Source of the DNA: Cucurbitaria berberidis CBS 394.84
Taxonomy: Eukaryota; Ascomycota; Dothideomycetes; Pleosporales; Cucurbitariaceae
Assembly (NCBI RefSeq): GCF_010015615.1
Contig: NW_024468935.1
Span: forward strand, 6,851,692-6,915,691
Length of the DNA stretch: 64,000 nt
Direction: 5' to 3'
Below the pieces are notes generated by a model. It was not told the origin of the DNA and made no database searches. It saw only the letters and a list, made by a program, of their open reading frames with translations. A program made the translations under genes and the position numbers. Shown one piece after another: positions 44,540 to 55,747 of this stretch (position 1 is the first letter of the stretch; every line of letters starts with the position of its first letter).

Positions 44540-44785
44540 GTTGATATAGGACGAGGGAGGTCTTTCGAGCTCGTTTGTTGACCGCGACAAATTAATGTGA
44601 AGAAAGAAGCTCAACTACAAACAGCAAGAAATTTCCTGGGCATTCTACCTTATTTATTGCACTCCAGCGATGGTGCTCCCCCGGCATGCCGTGCATTCCG
44701 TGCCAGTAGGTTCGCGTGGCTGGCGCGTCAAGCCATGGGAGCATGTTGTTTCAAGCCGCGGGAGGCCCCAAGCAGATCCAGTAGG

Positions 44786-44793
44786 TGAGCAAG
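44786..44793 (-). promoter_or_regulatory. CTTGCTCA copper-response-like motif
   Basis: TGAGCAAG on the plus strand, CTTGCTCA on the gene strand, 300 bases upstream of the X325-type ATG. It differs by one base from the Mac1 site TTTGCTCA and by two from the Aspergillus MacA motif TGTGCTCA. Confidence 0.35.
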
Positions 44794-44872
44794 ATTCTGC
44801 ATCAGCGGCGGCACTTGCTAAAGTCAGCCATCCAGGTATAGACCGTGTTGGATGATATGCAGGTGCCGTGGT

Positions 44873-44880
44873 TGAGCAAG
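44873..44880 (-). promoter_or_regulatory. CTTGCTCA copper-response-like motif (second copy)
   Basis: An exact second copy of the octamer, 87 bases further upstream in the same orientation. Paired sites in one orientation are usual for Mac1-type regulation, which makes this pair worth attention. Confidence 0.35.
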
Positions 44881-45272
44881 TTTCTTACCAAAGCAGTGGT
44901 TTAATAGGCAGCTACTAGCGTCGCGACAGGGGTCCACTCATGCTAGCACATTCAACCTGCACAAGTTCCACCGCGTTGACAGATTCGAGGCGCGGGAACA
45001 ATGTCAGGGATGCGGAAAACACGTGCCATGTTCTGCAAGCAAGTCTTTCGTGTGCCTTGTACATTTGTAAATTAGCCCTGCGGCAACAGATGACTCTATT
45101 CGAGAGCTATCTTGATATTTCAGATCCCACACAGGCTATCGATTGGCCTCAAACCCTGCTATATCACCGACAAGACATGTCCTTTGCTTTACTCGAAAGG
45201 AAGACGAAGCTGGGTGAACCTCACGGAACCTGCCGTGTCGCCTCATTCAGTCATGTAACCACCGTGATTCAT

Positions 45273-45917
45273 TCACATGCTCATAACCCCTTGATTGAAC
45301 CTGCCAAATCCTAATTCACCAATGAATGCGCCCGCTAGAACAGACAAGAAATAGCCGACGTTGTATGTCATCACAGCCAACATGCTGTGCGAGCGTTAGC
45401 AAACAATATTGGGTCGCCCAACTCGCTACAGGACTTACAGAAGGTAGCCAACGGCCGCTGCGATGGTCATCAACAGTGCTCGCGGAAGGTCGACGCTAAA
45501 CCTCCATGGCTGAGTGTGCTTGACCGGCGCTGACACGATCCTTACGTCCTCTTGTACTCCGTTGGTTGTGAGGATCCCAGTCATGGAGTTGCCGTCGTTC
45601 ATAGCCTGGTCGGAAACCGTCTTCTCACCAGCAACAACAACGTATCTCCGTTTCAGGGCGCTTTCCATTGCCTTGGCTTCAAGGAAAGACTTGGCTGTGA
45701 AGATGGCGCGAAGAGAGATGGCAAGCAGGATGAGAAAGATGCATGTTCCCGCGTATTGACCAGCATTTTGTGGGGTCCATGATTTCGAGTAGAGAGGTGT
45801 GTTAGTCGCTGTCATGAAGGCCATTTGCATCATGCCGTGTGAGGTCGATTCCATGCCCGCCATTGACTCCATCGACTCCGTTGACGACGACGGCTCGTGA
45901 CCCCCGTGAGCGACCAT
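45273..45917 (-). CDS. Ctr-family high-affinity copper transporter
   Basis: Two exons (45917-45439, 45384-45273) give 196 residues. The extracellular N-terminus is rich in Met and His (H-G-G-H, then M-E-S-M-A-G-M, G-M-M-Q-M) for capture of Cu(I). The first span is A-G-Q-Y-A-G-T-C-I-F-L-I-L-L-A-I; a cytosolic loop follows; span two carries the M-x-x-x-M selectivity motif (M-L-A-V-M) split from its preceding Leu by the intron; span three is Y-F-L-S-V-L-A-G-A-F-I-G. Ctr proteins trimerise in the plasma or vacuolar membrane. It lies between an X325-type copper protein and a divergently transcribed reductase, and a shared copper regulator is plausible. Confidence 0.9.
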
Positions 45918-46402
45918 TATTGCGGTTTAAAGCGACCGTGTTCGTAAGATCTTGGTTCTTGCTTGGTGATGAGTCTCTCAGAGACTCTGTGGGTTGCTGC
46001 GCGGAGTGGTCAAATATTAAGGATCAGGTAGTGGGTTCCAGACTGTCGTTCGAATGGTACGGGGAGCACGATTGCTTTAAGCTTCTATGGGTCGGTGTGG
46101 GGTTACACCTTGGCTGTTCGCAATGAAACCCGAGGCAGTATGTTCGGATCAATGCATACGTTAGGCTGTCGATAGGTGAGCGTGAATGCGTAGGTTTTTG
46201 CGACAGTCAAGAGATGTCAAGCCTGGGCTGAGGCGTGAAGTGTCAGAACGAGGGCCAGCGGCAGTTAGAGGCGTAGACTGCCCCTTGTATGTAGCCAGGG
46301 GCGACGTACACCAACATGCGACATCTGTGTGGCCATGACAAGCCGCGCAGAGCCTACGGGAATGGAAGCGACGTCCAAAGAGCCGTGAAGGGAGGGAGCG
46401 AC

Positions 46403-46410
46403 TTTGAGCA
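46403..46410. promoter_or_regulatory. TGAGCA-containing motif midway between Ctr and reductase genes
   Basis: TGAGCAGA matches the reverse complement of the MacA motif (TGAGCACA) at seven of eight bases and sits almost equidistant from both start codons. A single copy of a short core, so weak evidence. Confidence 0.25.
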
Positions 46411-46570
46411 GATTTAGCCGCTTTTGGCTAGCGGCCGATGCGTTGATAACGCCACGGCCTGGATAGCGCCCGACAGGCCTCGAACAGTCCCCCGCGACAC
46501 ACAATGACTTTGTATTGAGAGGGACAGTCGGCTGGTGCTGCAGTACCTAAGCATGTCAGCCGCTACCAGG

Positions 46571-46590
46571 ACCATGGCTGACCATGGCTG
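46571..46590. repeat. tandem duplicate of ACCATGGCTG
   Basis: Two perfect ten-base copies end to end, each with an ATG, in the reductase upstream region about 330 bases before the start codon. Confidence 0.7.
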
Positions 46591-46918
46591 ATGACACTGG
46601 TGGTTTACCTTCTATCGAACTACCTCCTCTCAGCTTTGACTGTTTGTCACCCACCAACCTAGCGAATCTTCAATCGATTCATCTGGTGCCAGCGAAAGGC
46701 CACAGTGTAACACCATCCAGCCAGTGCAACAGAAAAGAGTGTGACGACTGCAACCATGCGATAGAGAACCAAGGCCAGCTCCAGTCCTTCTAAAACGGGT
46801 AGTCACACATTCCGGTTTGCAATCATAACACTGTAGGCAGTCCACACCCCGAGGTCCCAGGAAGACAAGACACGCAAACGACACGGGAGGTCGCCATAGC
46901 GCACCATCACCAGACACC

Positions 46919-49128
46919 ATGAGCCACACCCACATGTCCATGGGGCACATGTCCAAGCTGCCAGCCCTCACAGACTTTCCAAAACTGTACTACGCAGTTG
47001 TTGGAACCGCAGTCGGCGTTGCTACTTTGGTCAATCTCTATACCTACATCTTGTACAGACAGCGACTATCTGCAGCAAGAACGGGATCACAAACGCCTGC
47101 CAAGCCAAAGTCATGGCTTGCTCTTGGGAGCGCAACACTGTTCGCCATCACCCGTGAAGCCTCCAACTTCTCAGTCCGTATACTATTGAAGGACCGGATA
47201 CTCAGACTACCTACAGTTGGTCGAGCCGCCTTGATAACCGCCAATGTGATTGTCTTGGTTGTCCTCTGCCTTTATGGACTGGATTTGAACAACCGCTTCA
47301 CTCGGGAAGACGTTGGATTTCGATGTGGCGTTATTACAATCGGACAACTTCCGCTCATCTTCATGCTTTCGGGCAAGAACAACATCATTGGATTCCTCAG
47401 TGGCGTTAGCTATGAACGTCTCAACTGGATACATCGGTGGTGCGCCAGATGCATGTTGCTCACGGCCACTCTCCACATGGGTTACTTCTTCAGCGCGTGG
47501 GCTCCGTACGACTACATCGGCTATCAACTCAAGAACAGCAAGATTGCCTGGAAAGGACTTGCCGCTTGGTGCACGTTGGTGTGGATCGTCTTCAGCTCCA
47601 TGACTCCTATCCGCGGCTGGTGCTACGAGCTCTTCGTCATACAGCACGTGGTCTCGTTTGCACTTCTCCTTGCTTTTGTATACATCCATACCCCCATCGA
47701 GATGAACGTCTACGTCTGGCTATCCGTCGGTCTATTTTCCTTCGACCGCGTCTTCCGAGCTTTGCGAGTAGTATACGCCAATTTCTCCGTGTTCCACCCC
47801 TCACAGAAGAAGCAAGGTCATTCGGGGGGCTTCTTGACATGCAAAGCGGAATTCTCCCCTCTCCCGCACAACACAACTCGGGTCGTCATCCGTAACCCTC
47901 CTATCAGTTGGAGGCCTGGTCAGCATGTGTTCTTGTCCTGCCATTCCGTCGTCCCCCTGCAAAGCCATCCTTTCACTGTGGCGTCGATTCCCGAAGACGG
48001 ACGGATGGAGTTCCTAATCAAGTCCGAGAGCGGTGGCACTAGGCGCATCTTCAGGCATGCCGAGAAGGAGCATAGCGGATCTGGGGCATCTCTCAGGTAT
48101 GTTTTGCGTCCTATTCTCATTTTGATCATCATCTAACCAACAATGTTAGACTTCGAACGGTGGCAATAGAAGGCCCTTACGGTTCTCACAGACCACTGCG
48201 CCAATTCGATAGTATCGTGCTATTCGCTGGCAGCACGGGTGCTACCTTCACCATGTCTTTACTTCGCGATATCGTCCAAGGTTGGAAAGAGAACATCAAA
48301 CTCGATTCAACAAGCAAAAGCGCATCATTCTTTAACAAAAAAAAGGGTGCCGTTACACGCCACATCCGTTTCGTATGGGTAGTCAAGAGCAAGGGACAGC
48401 TTAGCTGGTTCGCTGAACAGCTGTCATCCGTCTATTCGGATTTCCAGTCTCTACAAGAGCGATTAAGAGATATCAAACTCGAATTGACAGTATACGTCAC
48501 CTGCGACGACTCATTCACGGAAGAACATAAGTCTCTCCTATCCACTATCACCGCTCCCAATCCGAATTCCGCGCCACGAAAAGCTCCCGAGCACGGGACC
48601 GTCGAGTACCGAGGACGCCCACAGTTAGCAGGATTAGAAGGCAAATCAAACAACGAGAAAGAGACAGTCCGGGAACTGACGAGCATCGATTCGGAGAATC
48701 TGGATGTCACGCAAAACGCCTGCGGCCCAGACGGGACATGTTGCTGCCGAAGCACCGTTGACGAGAACGCCCCGTCAGGCAGCAACGCGATATGCTGTTG
48801 TTGCTCCAGTCCCAGCGAGCTTTCCAATCCGAGACGAACAACGAGTCGGCCCATATCCCGCGCATCCTCGACCCCTACGTCGTCCCACAAACAAAGACTT
48901 CTAGTCCACCCTGCGATATCCGTCTTCGCCGGAAGACCCAAGACGAGGGACATCATCCGCAGGTCGCTCGAGCAGGCGCTGGGCGAGTCCGCGGTCGTGG
49001 TATGCGGGCCGCAGGGCTTGGTGGCTGATGTCAGGCACGATGTATGTTCACTCAGCGATGAACGGGCGGTGCATAAAGGGACGGGCGCGCAGGGTATATA
49101 TCTCCACACGGAGAGTTTTGGGTATTAA
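46919..49128 (+). CDS. ferric/cupric reductase transmembrane component (FRE family)
   Basis: Two exons (46919-48096, 48150-49128) give 718 residues. The N-terminus M-S-H-T-H-M-S-M-G-H-M is metal-binding in character. A ferric-reductase transmembrane domain has the haem-ligand helices (H-R-W-C-A-R then T-L-H; I-Q-H-V-V then Y-I-H). H-P-F-T-V-A-S is the FAD motif, G-P-Y-G and G-S-T-G-A-T-F-T bind NADPH, and V-V-C-G-P-Q-G is the C-terminal nicotinamide contact. Such enzymes move electrons from cytosolic NADPH to Fe(III) or Cu(II) outside. Between the NADPH blocks lies an unusual cysteine-rich insert (see findings). Head-to-head with a Ctr importer, it most likely makes Cu(I) for uptake; iron reduction cannot be excluded. 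Confidence 0.9.
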
Positions 49129-49562
49129 ATATATTTTATTATATAGTTTTGATATATCACGAATAGGTATTACATAAAAAGTAAGCTACTCAAAAGCCGG
49201 TAAACCCCTCTACCAGTGGTCACACAAAAAAGCGTAACAGAAGTTTGCACAAAAACGCTGGTTCTCGTTGGTTGTCGGCGGGTCGATGCAGGAGCTCCGA
49301 CCGAGTCGGAGCTCGGTGCATTGCCATCATGAGAGTACTTAGATGTACATGAAACGTAAAGAGAGCAATGAAATCTTGTCGCTCTACGCTATGCTATACC
49401 CTCATCGACTATCGTAGAAACGCCGTCGCTATGCACTATCGTCCGCAGCCAATGCAATGCACAATCATAAGCCATCTGTTTCCTATGTAAACGTTTCTGG
49501 ATCCGTTGGCAATCCGCCAACTGGGTTTGTAGCCCGAGTACTTCTCGTACCGTGGTTTCCAT
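49129..49562. other. convergent 3' spacer with hairpin
   Basis: Between the 3' ends of the reductase and the signal peptide peptidase genes. AT-rich first part; a strong inverted repeat lies at 49292-49314. Confidence 0.5.
49292..49314. repeat. perfect 10-bp inverted repeat, 3-nt loop
   Basis: GAGCTCCGAC, loop CGA, GTCGGAGCTC. Flanking TGCA copies on both sides could extend the stem with one bulge. GC-rich and between convergent genes, so it could act in 3'-end formation or block read-through; no data. Confidence 0.75.
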
Positions 49563-51467
49563 CTACTTCAACCTAACACGCTTCTCCGCAGGCTCAGCAT
49601 CCGGGTTCAGGCTAAGGGTAGCGTTCTTCGACGGCACCCAATTGTGCTGCTCGCCATCGACCTGCTTCTTGCCCTTGCCATCACCGGACTCTTTCCGCAC
49701 GGAACGCGGCTTCTTCAACGGCCACGGTGCTTCGATAGAAAAGGAAAAGACCTCACGCTCAGGTCGGTGGCTCGCTACGCGCTTGACATGCTGAGCTTGT
49801 TCGTCGTCCGCATCGCTGTCAGCTGCTGATGCCAGCTCGGTGGTAGTAGTGCCATTCGCCCGAATGTCGCTCTGTGTTTCCGTCTTCTTCGCCACTTCCT
49901 TCGTGCTATGATTTTCGTTCTTTTCATCGTCGGCGTTCTTCTTGCTCTCTTCGCTGTCTGCAATTTCTTCCGTGTAGCTCCACATCAAGTTTACTTCGCC
50001 ACGAACCAGGGCTGTGAGCCACAGACTACCGAGGACCCCTGGAACAAGGTAGAGCAGTGCGGGCTGTGCGTGGTTCCAGATCATCATCACACCGAGTGTA
50101 GCCAGCAGGCCGGCGACATAGCCCACAAGACTGGCCTTGAAGTATGTCTTGGGGAAGGTAAACGGGGCCTCGGGTTTGCTCTCTTGGCTCTTGGAGGAGA
50201 CCCAGAGCGGCCGGCCGGTGAGCGAGTGTGTCCAGAAATGGTCAGTCCAGCGGCCTGCGAGGGAGAAGTACTTTGGCTTTTTCACGTCATCTTCCTCGCC
50301 CGTAGCGGCTGCGGGGATGCGTTCCTGTCGGCGGAGGTAGAAGAGGTATAGATCGAAGCGGAGGGCAAGGCCAATCATGATGCCAGGCAGTACGACGTCG
50401 CCCAAGCCGAGCATTGCGTGGGATGGGGCTGCGTTGGGATCGTCGGTCATTCCGGGGCGAGGGAACATGAGCTTGATAGGGACGTCGAGGGATTTGGCTA
50501 CGGTTACCATCATGGGTCTAGGCATCTGTTAGCAGCTTTTCCGTAAGGAACGGCAGGAAAGAACTTACGTGAAGAAAACAAAGTAAATGTCGTAGAAGAA
50601 CAGCGCGCACAAGATGAGACTACCCGTGCCAAATGTCGTTGGCGACATGAGCTGCAGGGCACCATATGAGAACCCAAAGCCCAGCAGGTTCGTCAGATAC
50701 CATGGCTTATCGACCAAGTTGAAGTATGCCACGGTAGTCAAGCCAGCCAGGACACCAACAATACCGTGTGGCCCCACCTTGAACCTGCCAGCGAACATGC
50801 GATGTAGATACAGCCTCAACGTCCACTTGTTCCCAGGCATCGCGCGATCGGCCCACAGCATTTTCCTTGCACGGTCGGGCAGAGATATCCTAGCCAAGAA
50901 GCCCGGCAGAGGTGACACAATAGGCTGCTTGTCCTTGATGTTGCCTGCTACCGGCACTGCCTTCTCTTCTGTACCGTTGACGTGATAAAGCGCACCGCCC
51001 ACGACATGTCGCCGGGGGTATATAATCGAGTGCCCAATGTCAAGAACGTCCGTGACGAGCCGCGAGACGGAGAAGACGCCGAAGATGGCGAAGTAGGCAT
51101 TGAGGATCTTGTTCAGCAGCGCGGGGTCCTTCATCCATTTGAGGAGGAAGTACAGCGATGCGAGAGCCATCCCTGCGAAAAGAGGCATGAGGATGGCGTC
51201 TGTGGGTGATAGGCCTTCCATGATGCGTTGTTCCTCCTCGTCTTCCTCATCGTCTGTAGAGTCGTCATCCTCGGCCTTGCGCTTCTGCTTGGTGGGCTTC
51301 GCGGCAGACGACGGTCGAGAGAGCGAGGCATGGGCGCCTGCGTATATGGGGAAGAGCGCTGAGGCGATTAGGTGGATGTAGGTGGGTAGCATGGGCTGGA
51401 TGTTGGAGAATTCGTAAGCCGCGCGCCCGAGGAACTGCGCGAGGAGGCTGGGGTCTGTTTCTGCCAT
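49563..51467 (-). CDS. signal peptide peptidase (presenilin-family aspartyl protease)
   Basis: Two exons (51467-50569, 50517-49563) give 617 residues. The catalytic aspartates are in F-F-Y-D-I-Y-F-V (end of exon 1) and G-L-G-D-V-V-L-P-G; the P-A-L motif (Q-P-A-L-L-Y-L) follows, fixing the family. About nine hydrophobic segments are visible. The enzyme cuts transmembrane helices of signal peptides and tail-anchored proteins in the ER. An acidic cytosolic loop (D-D-D-S-T-D-D-E-E-D-E-E-E) near residue 70 and a long charged, disordered C-terminal tail of about 150 residues are fungal additions. In Aspergillus the homologue SppA processes SREBP for hypoxia growth; whether this holds here is inference. 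Confidence 0.92.
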
Positions 51468-52484
51468 GATGAGGCGTAGAATGTTGATACCGTATCTACG
51501 CCAGTCTTATAGGACTTTCAACAAGGTCGTAGCTTCGTGGTGGGGTGGGTGGTGTCTCGACCCTCAAAGTCAGGTCGTGGAACGTCAACGTGTCCAGTTG
51601 GCCACTTGAATCGCGGGTAGGATGGTGGGGAGGGTGACGAAGATGCTGAAGAGGTCAGGTAGCGCGACCAGAAAAGTTACCCGACATGTGTTAACAGAGC
51701 GTATAATCCGTGTTTGCTAGGTGCGTGCGGCAGCTGTCTTGGTGTTTGACATTGAGAGCAAACCAATCAAACACGAATGACGTAGCGTCCTGATCGGCAA
51801 TGCGTCTCTTCCCGTCCCCAGATCTGCACGAGCTGGGGCCTTGCATCGAGCAGCCTCATCGATCTGAACTCTATTATCCAGTGCCTGTTAGTGTCTGCTT
51901 ACATCCATGCATGTCTGCATCACTAGTCCACCGGCGGGCCCGAAGTTCACTACCGCTAACAGCACCATGTAGTAAAGAACCAGTAGTAAAGAACCAGTTT
52001 GATGCGCAATCATGCCATTGCTATGAAATATAGGTACATGCATCCATGTACTGGTTTGACTAACGTGCTTGTTGCCGCCGCTGTCCGGCTCTACGGACCG
52101 TCCCCTTCCACTTGTATATACAATTTCTGAAGCAAACTCCCCAAAAAGAAATGGTATCGTGTGCGTCGTACACTCGTCATGTGCTGGATATCGAGTTAAA
52201 GAAGCGAGCTCCAACTGGAGACAAAGCAGACGCCGAACCAAACTGAAACAGGACAACCCGGAGAGTAGCAGTCCCTTTATACTTTACTCCAAACCCAAAT
52301 GATTACAAGACAATTATTTTAGACCAAAAAACAAGTGGAAAAGAGATTGCGGGAAAGACCATGGAGTAATGGGCAAGACCGGCTGACCCAGCTCCTAGGC
52401 CTATATGTACAACAGCGCCGGAACGCGAACATTAATAATACTGATAAGGAAATGAGGTGGTGGTGCTGATTAAGAAAGGAGAGG
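51468..52484. other. intergenic region, 1.0 kb
   Basis: This is promoter of the peptidase gene and 3' flank of the next minus-strand gene. Short frames only; AT-rich near 52,260-52,340. No feature recognised. Confidence 0.4.
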
Positions 52485-53732
52485 TTAGCAGGTTGTGCCC
52501 ATGCTATTGGGCATGATGAAGTCTCTCTGCATGTCAAAGGACATGCCATCAACATGAACGCGGTGTTGTGACTCGACAAAAACATCGTGTACATTGGTGA
52601 GGGCGGACCCTTCCCATGGCGATACAGCCGTGAGCATCTTGCCTTGCCGAGTGGGAGGCGTGACTGCAGCTATGATGCGGTCTTTTAGCTGAGCCGTTAG
52701 GGAAATGGGTCGCTTGCAGTCGAAGTATGAGGAATTTGAGGCTGATGAATTGGCTGACGGCGCTGACAATGAAGTGAGTTGTGGGCGCGAGAGGTCGGAG
52801 GAAGGGTAGTCGCCGTCATGGTGAGACGCGGGCGAAGGTGCTAGTTCAGCAGACTGGTCGGGGAAGGTAAAGGCTTTGGCCGTATCGGGTTCCTCTTCCT
52901 CGTCGACGGGTGTAGAGGAAAATAAGAACGAGGAGTGGGTTGAGCCTTCATAAAAGCCTAGGACTGAAGGGGTATAGTTGCTTCCCTTGGACATGTTGTC
53001 GTTGGTAGGATAATGATGCTGGACATTTGGCATCGAAGGCACATCGTCATCGGTATCATCGTCGGCTGAGCTCCAAGCTGAGAACTGACTTTGCATTGGT
53101 GGCCGAATGGGGGGAATCTGTATGACTTTGGGTGCTTCTATGGGTCGTCTTACTACTTGGTTTGGTGGTTGTGGCGGTGTTTGGGCACGGATAGACAGAT
53201 CCGGACATGAGCGAGGCGAGGTGGGGTCATGACCAGGGGTGTAGGTGGGTATGTTCCTTAGCTGGGCTTTGATGAATTGTGCCAGGTTGGCCGAGTAATT
53301 TCCCAGGGGATTCGGGTTCGTGGGCGTGGTGGTGCGGGAGTCGTCCTCGCGAGGCTGTGCAACCACGGTAGCAGTGCTCCGGTCCGATGCATCGGAAGGT
53401 ATCCTAGCGTGGGAGTTTCTGGCTTCGAATGGCGCTGGTCTCTGTTGCTCACACGTTGGTACGGGTGCGGGTGCAGGTGCAGGGCCGTTGAGAAAGTCTA
53501 AGTGGTGTCGAGGGTCAAAGGTGGTGATGGTTCCGTCATTGACTGAGTGGTTACGCCGACTATGAGCTCGGCGTTTGCTGACAGCAGCCCTGCCCTCTGC
53601 CAGCAATAGTTGTGCCTCTGGTGTCGAGCATCCCAAGGCTTCGACGATGGGGTAGGAGTTGCTTCGCTGTCTTTGTGTGCTGGGTCGAGGACTCTCGGCC
53701 CTCGCAGGTGGTTCAGGCTGCCGACTTTCCAT
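52485..53732 (-). CDS. hypothetical, largely disordered protein
   Basis: Single exon, 415 residues from the first ATG. The chain is dominated by Ser, Pro, Thr and Asp, with a P-A-P-A-P-A-P-V-P repeat near residue 84 and an acidic D-D-D-T-D-D-D stretch near 220. Likely ordered islands are A-E-A-Q-L-L-L-A-E-G-R-A-A-V (about 35-50), N-L-A-Q-F-I-K-A-Q-L-R-N-I-P (about 150), and a conserved-looking C-terminus from S-L-T-A-Q-L-K-D-R-I-I-A-A-V. No domain, membrane span or signal peptide is recognised. Third-position bias and length argue for a real gene, possibly a signalling or cytoskeletal scaffold, but that is a guess. Confidence 0.65.
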   Translation of the reverse strand: MESRQPEPPARAESPRPSTQRQRSNSYPIVEALGCSTPEAQLLLAEGRAAVSKRRAHSRRNHSVNDGTITTFDPRHHLDFLNGPAPAPAPVPTCEQQRPAPFEARNSHARIPSDASDRSTATVVAQPREDDSRTTTPTNPNPLGNYSANLAQFIKAQLRNIPTYTPGHDPTSPRSCPDLSIRAQTPPQPPNQVVRRPIEAPKVIQIPPIRPPMQSQFSAWSSADDDTDDDVPSMPNVQHHYPTNDNMSKGSNYTPSVLGFYEGSTHSSFLFSSTPVDEEEEPDTAKAFTFPDQSAELAPSPASHHDGDYPSSDLSRPQLTSLSAPSANSSASNSSYFDCKRPISLTAQLKDRIIAAVTPPTRQGKMLTAVSPWEGSALTNVHDVFVESQHRVHVDGMSFDMQRDFIMPNSMGTTC

Positions 53733-55747
53733 GGTTGTGTGCAGTTGTAAAGGTCGGGAAGAGTGGGTTACGAGTCCCAGGTCATGGCAGCGGGAGGAGC
53801 AGTGCCAAGTTGTGTACTGTCAAAGGAGCCCTTGAAGAGAGAGTGTAATCGCCTTGGGCGAGGTTGGCAGGCGGCTCTGTATATACGTGCTGAGCGAGCG
53901 TTGTGCGGAGAGAGCGGATAGCGATGCAGCTTAGGAAGCAGAAAAGAGTGGTCGTGGTAGGTTGGTGCGAAGGGAATCGGACAGGCCGCTACTATGAGTG
54001 TGGACCAAGTTCGGTTCCGACTCACCCACCAGCCATGGATGGCAGCCCTTTTGTTAGGTTCGCTGGGAATAGAGCGGCACTCGAAGCCCAAAAACGCGTT
54101 TGGTGGCCGACCAGGGTCTTTGCGGGCACATGACGTTTACGAGACTTGGACCGCGGGCTTGGGCGCAAAAAAAACCCGCCCAGGACGAAGCAAAGGAACA
54201 GGACGAACAGGACGAACAGGACGAACTGCTGTCCCCCCTGCCCATGGCGTCGTCCACAATGCCGGAAGCCGCTAGCGTTAAGAGGGTGTTGGCCAATGGA
54301 CGCGTAGACCAGGCCAACTAGCTATCTCCTCCCCTGATGCCTGTCATCACAATGTAGTGGCAATAGAGGGCAGTTAAAGTTAGTCAGGAGCATTTTTCTT
54401 TTCCAAGCGTCCGACTACCGCCTTGGGCCATCAAGTCTCGTCTTGTCTCGTCTCGTCTGCCTCCTCGAGTCGAAGCGCTCGAGAGAGTCAATGGTTGACT
54501 AGCTGATCAGCTGATTAGCTAGCCACGACGCACTCACTCACTCCTACACGCATCCACTGTACCCACTACACCACATACCAGTGTCACAGCAAGCGAAACG
54601 CATACAGAGTCACTGGCAAGATCATCGAGATCGACACCACCCTTGCCCGTCCGGCAGCTGTCTGTGTTTCCTACTGCTGCCTTGATCAGCCCTGCTCCCA
54701 CTGCTTCCACTGCTCCCACTGCTGCCAATCAAGGATGCGCCTGACAAACCCCGCCCTGACTGGGCAAATGCCCGACACACCTAAAATTGTCCTGTTTCGA
54801 CCAGCGCCTGTCCACGTAACCCACAGCCCCGTGAACGCGTTCGAACTGGCTCACAAGCGGCCTGCTGCCTCGCACAAGGTTTGTACTGGGAAACGTCGCG
54901 ATCCGAGTGGAGCGAGGCGTGGTACGCGCTCCTCTCGGCTCGCCAGTTCCGGCGTAATCCTGGACCACCTCTCAACACCAAGGCCTGAGCTTCTCTCCGA
55001 ACAAACACGACCAGAATCAGGGCACCCAACACCCTAGCCCAACCTGACACTAGCTAGCTACCTGGCTATACATCTTCAGAGTCGTCTTGTGCCATGCATG
55101 GTCAGGCCTTTGGGCATCTCCAATCTGTTCCGCCGGTCGCCTTGTTCGGCTTCGTCTCACCGAACTCGCACCTTGACACCCGAGCCTGGTCAGAGAGAGT
55201 CCGAGTCCGAGTCGTATCCAACTTGGCACTGTATAGTCACCAAGTCTGCTATCTAGTAATAAGAGAACGCCACGGCCCTGACTATGATCCCTCGAAACCC
55301 TCGAAAAACGGTTGATTGCGTCGTGAAACAGCCCACAAAGTACTCAGGTACTCGAATCGTTGGCAGAGTCTCTTTCTTTTTCCAACCACAACTGAAACCC
55401 CAGTCCAGCAGCCGAACCCTGTCGCTGCAACTGCCGCAAAAGGCAAGCGACATTGGCCAAAACTTTCCTGCCAGCAATGACTTCGGCCGTGCCTTCCCGA
55501 ACTGCGCCATCTTGATTACACCTCACAAAACTGCACCGGCAACAGCATCGCGTACGTCTGTGTCTATGCCATCCATCCGTCACTCTCCCTTTTCGGCTGC
55601 TCTCTGAAGTTTACAATCTATTCCGAGACCTACTTGCCCTTTTCGCTTTCCGACACCTCCGTCTTCCCCAATGCGCACAACGGCCTCGTAGAGCACTCGT
55701 GCCCCGTCGTTCCCTCGTATCCTTTCCAGTTCGTCTTGGATCAGTCA
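53733..55747. other. long intergenic region, 2.0 kb
   Basis: Divergent promoter space between the disordered-protein gene and the rhodopsin-domain gene. It holds a GGACGAACA repeat (54197-54226) and CT-rich (TCTCG) repeats near 54,435-54,460. Several frames of 60-107 codons have no domain character. Confidence 0.4.
54197..54226. repeat. GGACGAACA 9-mer tandem repeat, three units
   Basis: Three consecutive near-perfect copies of a nine-base unit in non-coding sequence. Confidence 0.7.

Larger units (their letters stand above)
44487..45272. promoter_or_regulatory. promoter region of the X325-type gene
   Basis: This stretch of 786 bases also contains the 3' flank of the Ctr gene. It holds three GAGCAAG copies described separately. 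An open frame of 124 codons on the plus strand (44940-45314) overlaps the Ctr 3' end and has no protein-like features. Confidence 0.45.
45918..46918. promoter_or_regulatory. divergent promoter between Ctr transporter and metalloreductase
   Basis: One kilobase that must drive both genes. A TTTGAGCA (46403-46410; TGCTCAAA on the other strand) lies near its centre and a tandem 10-mer repeat at 46571-46590. No coding frame is supported. Confidence 0.5.
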
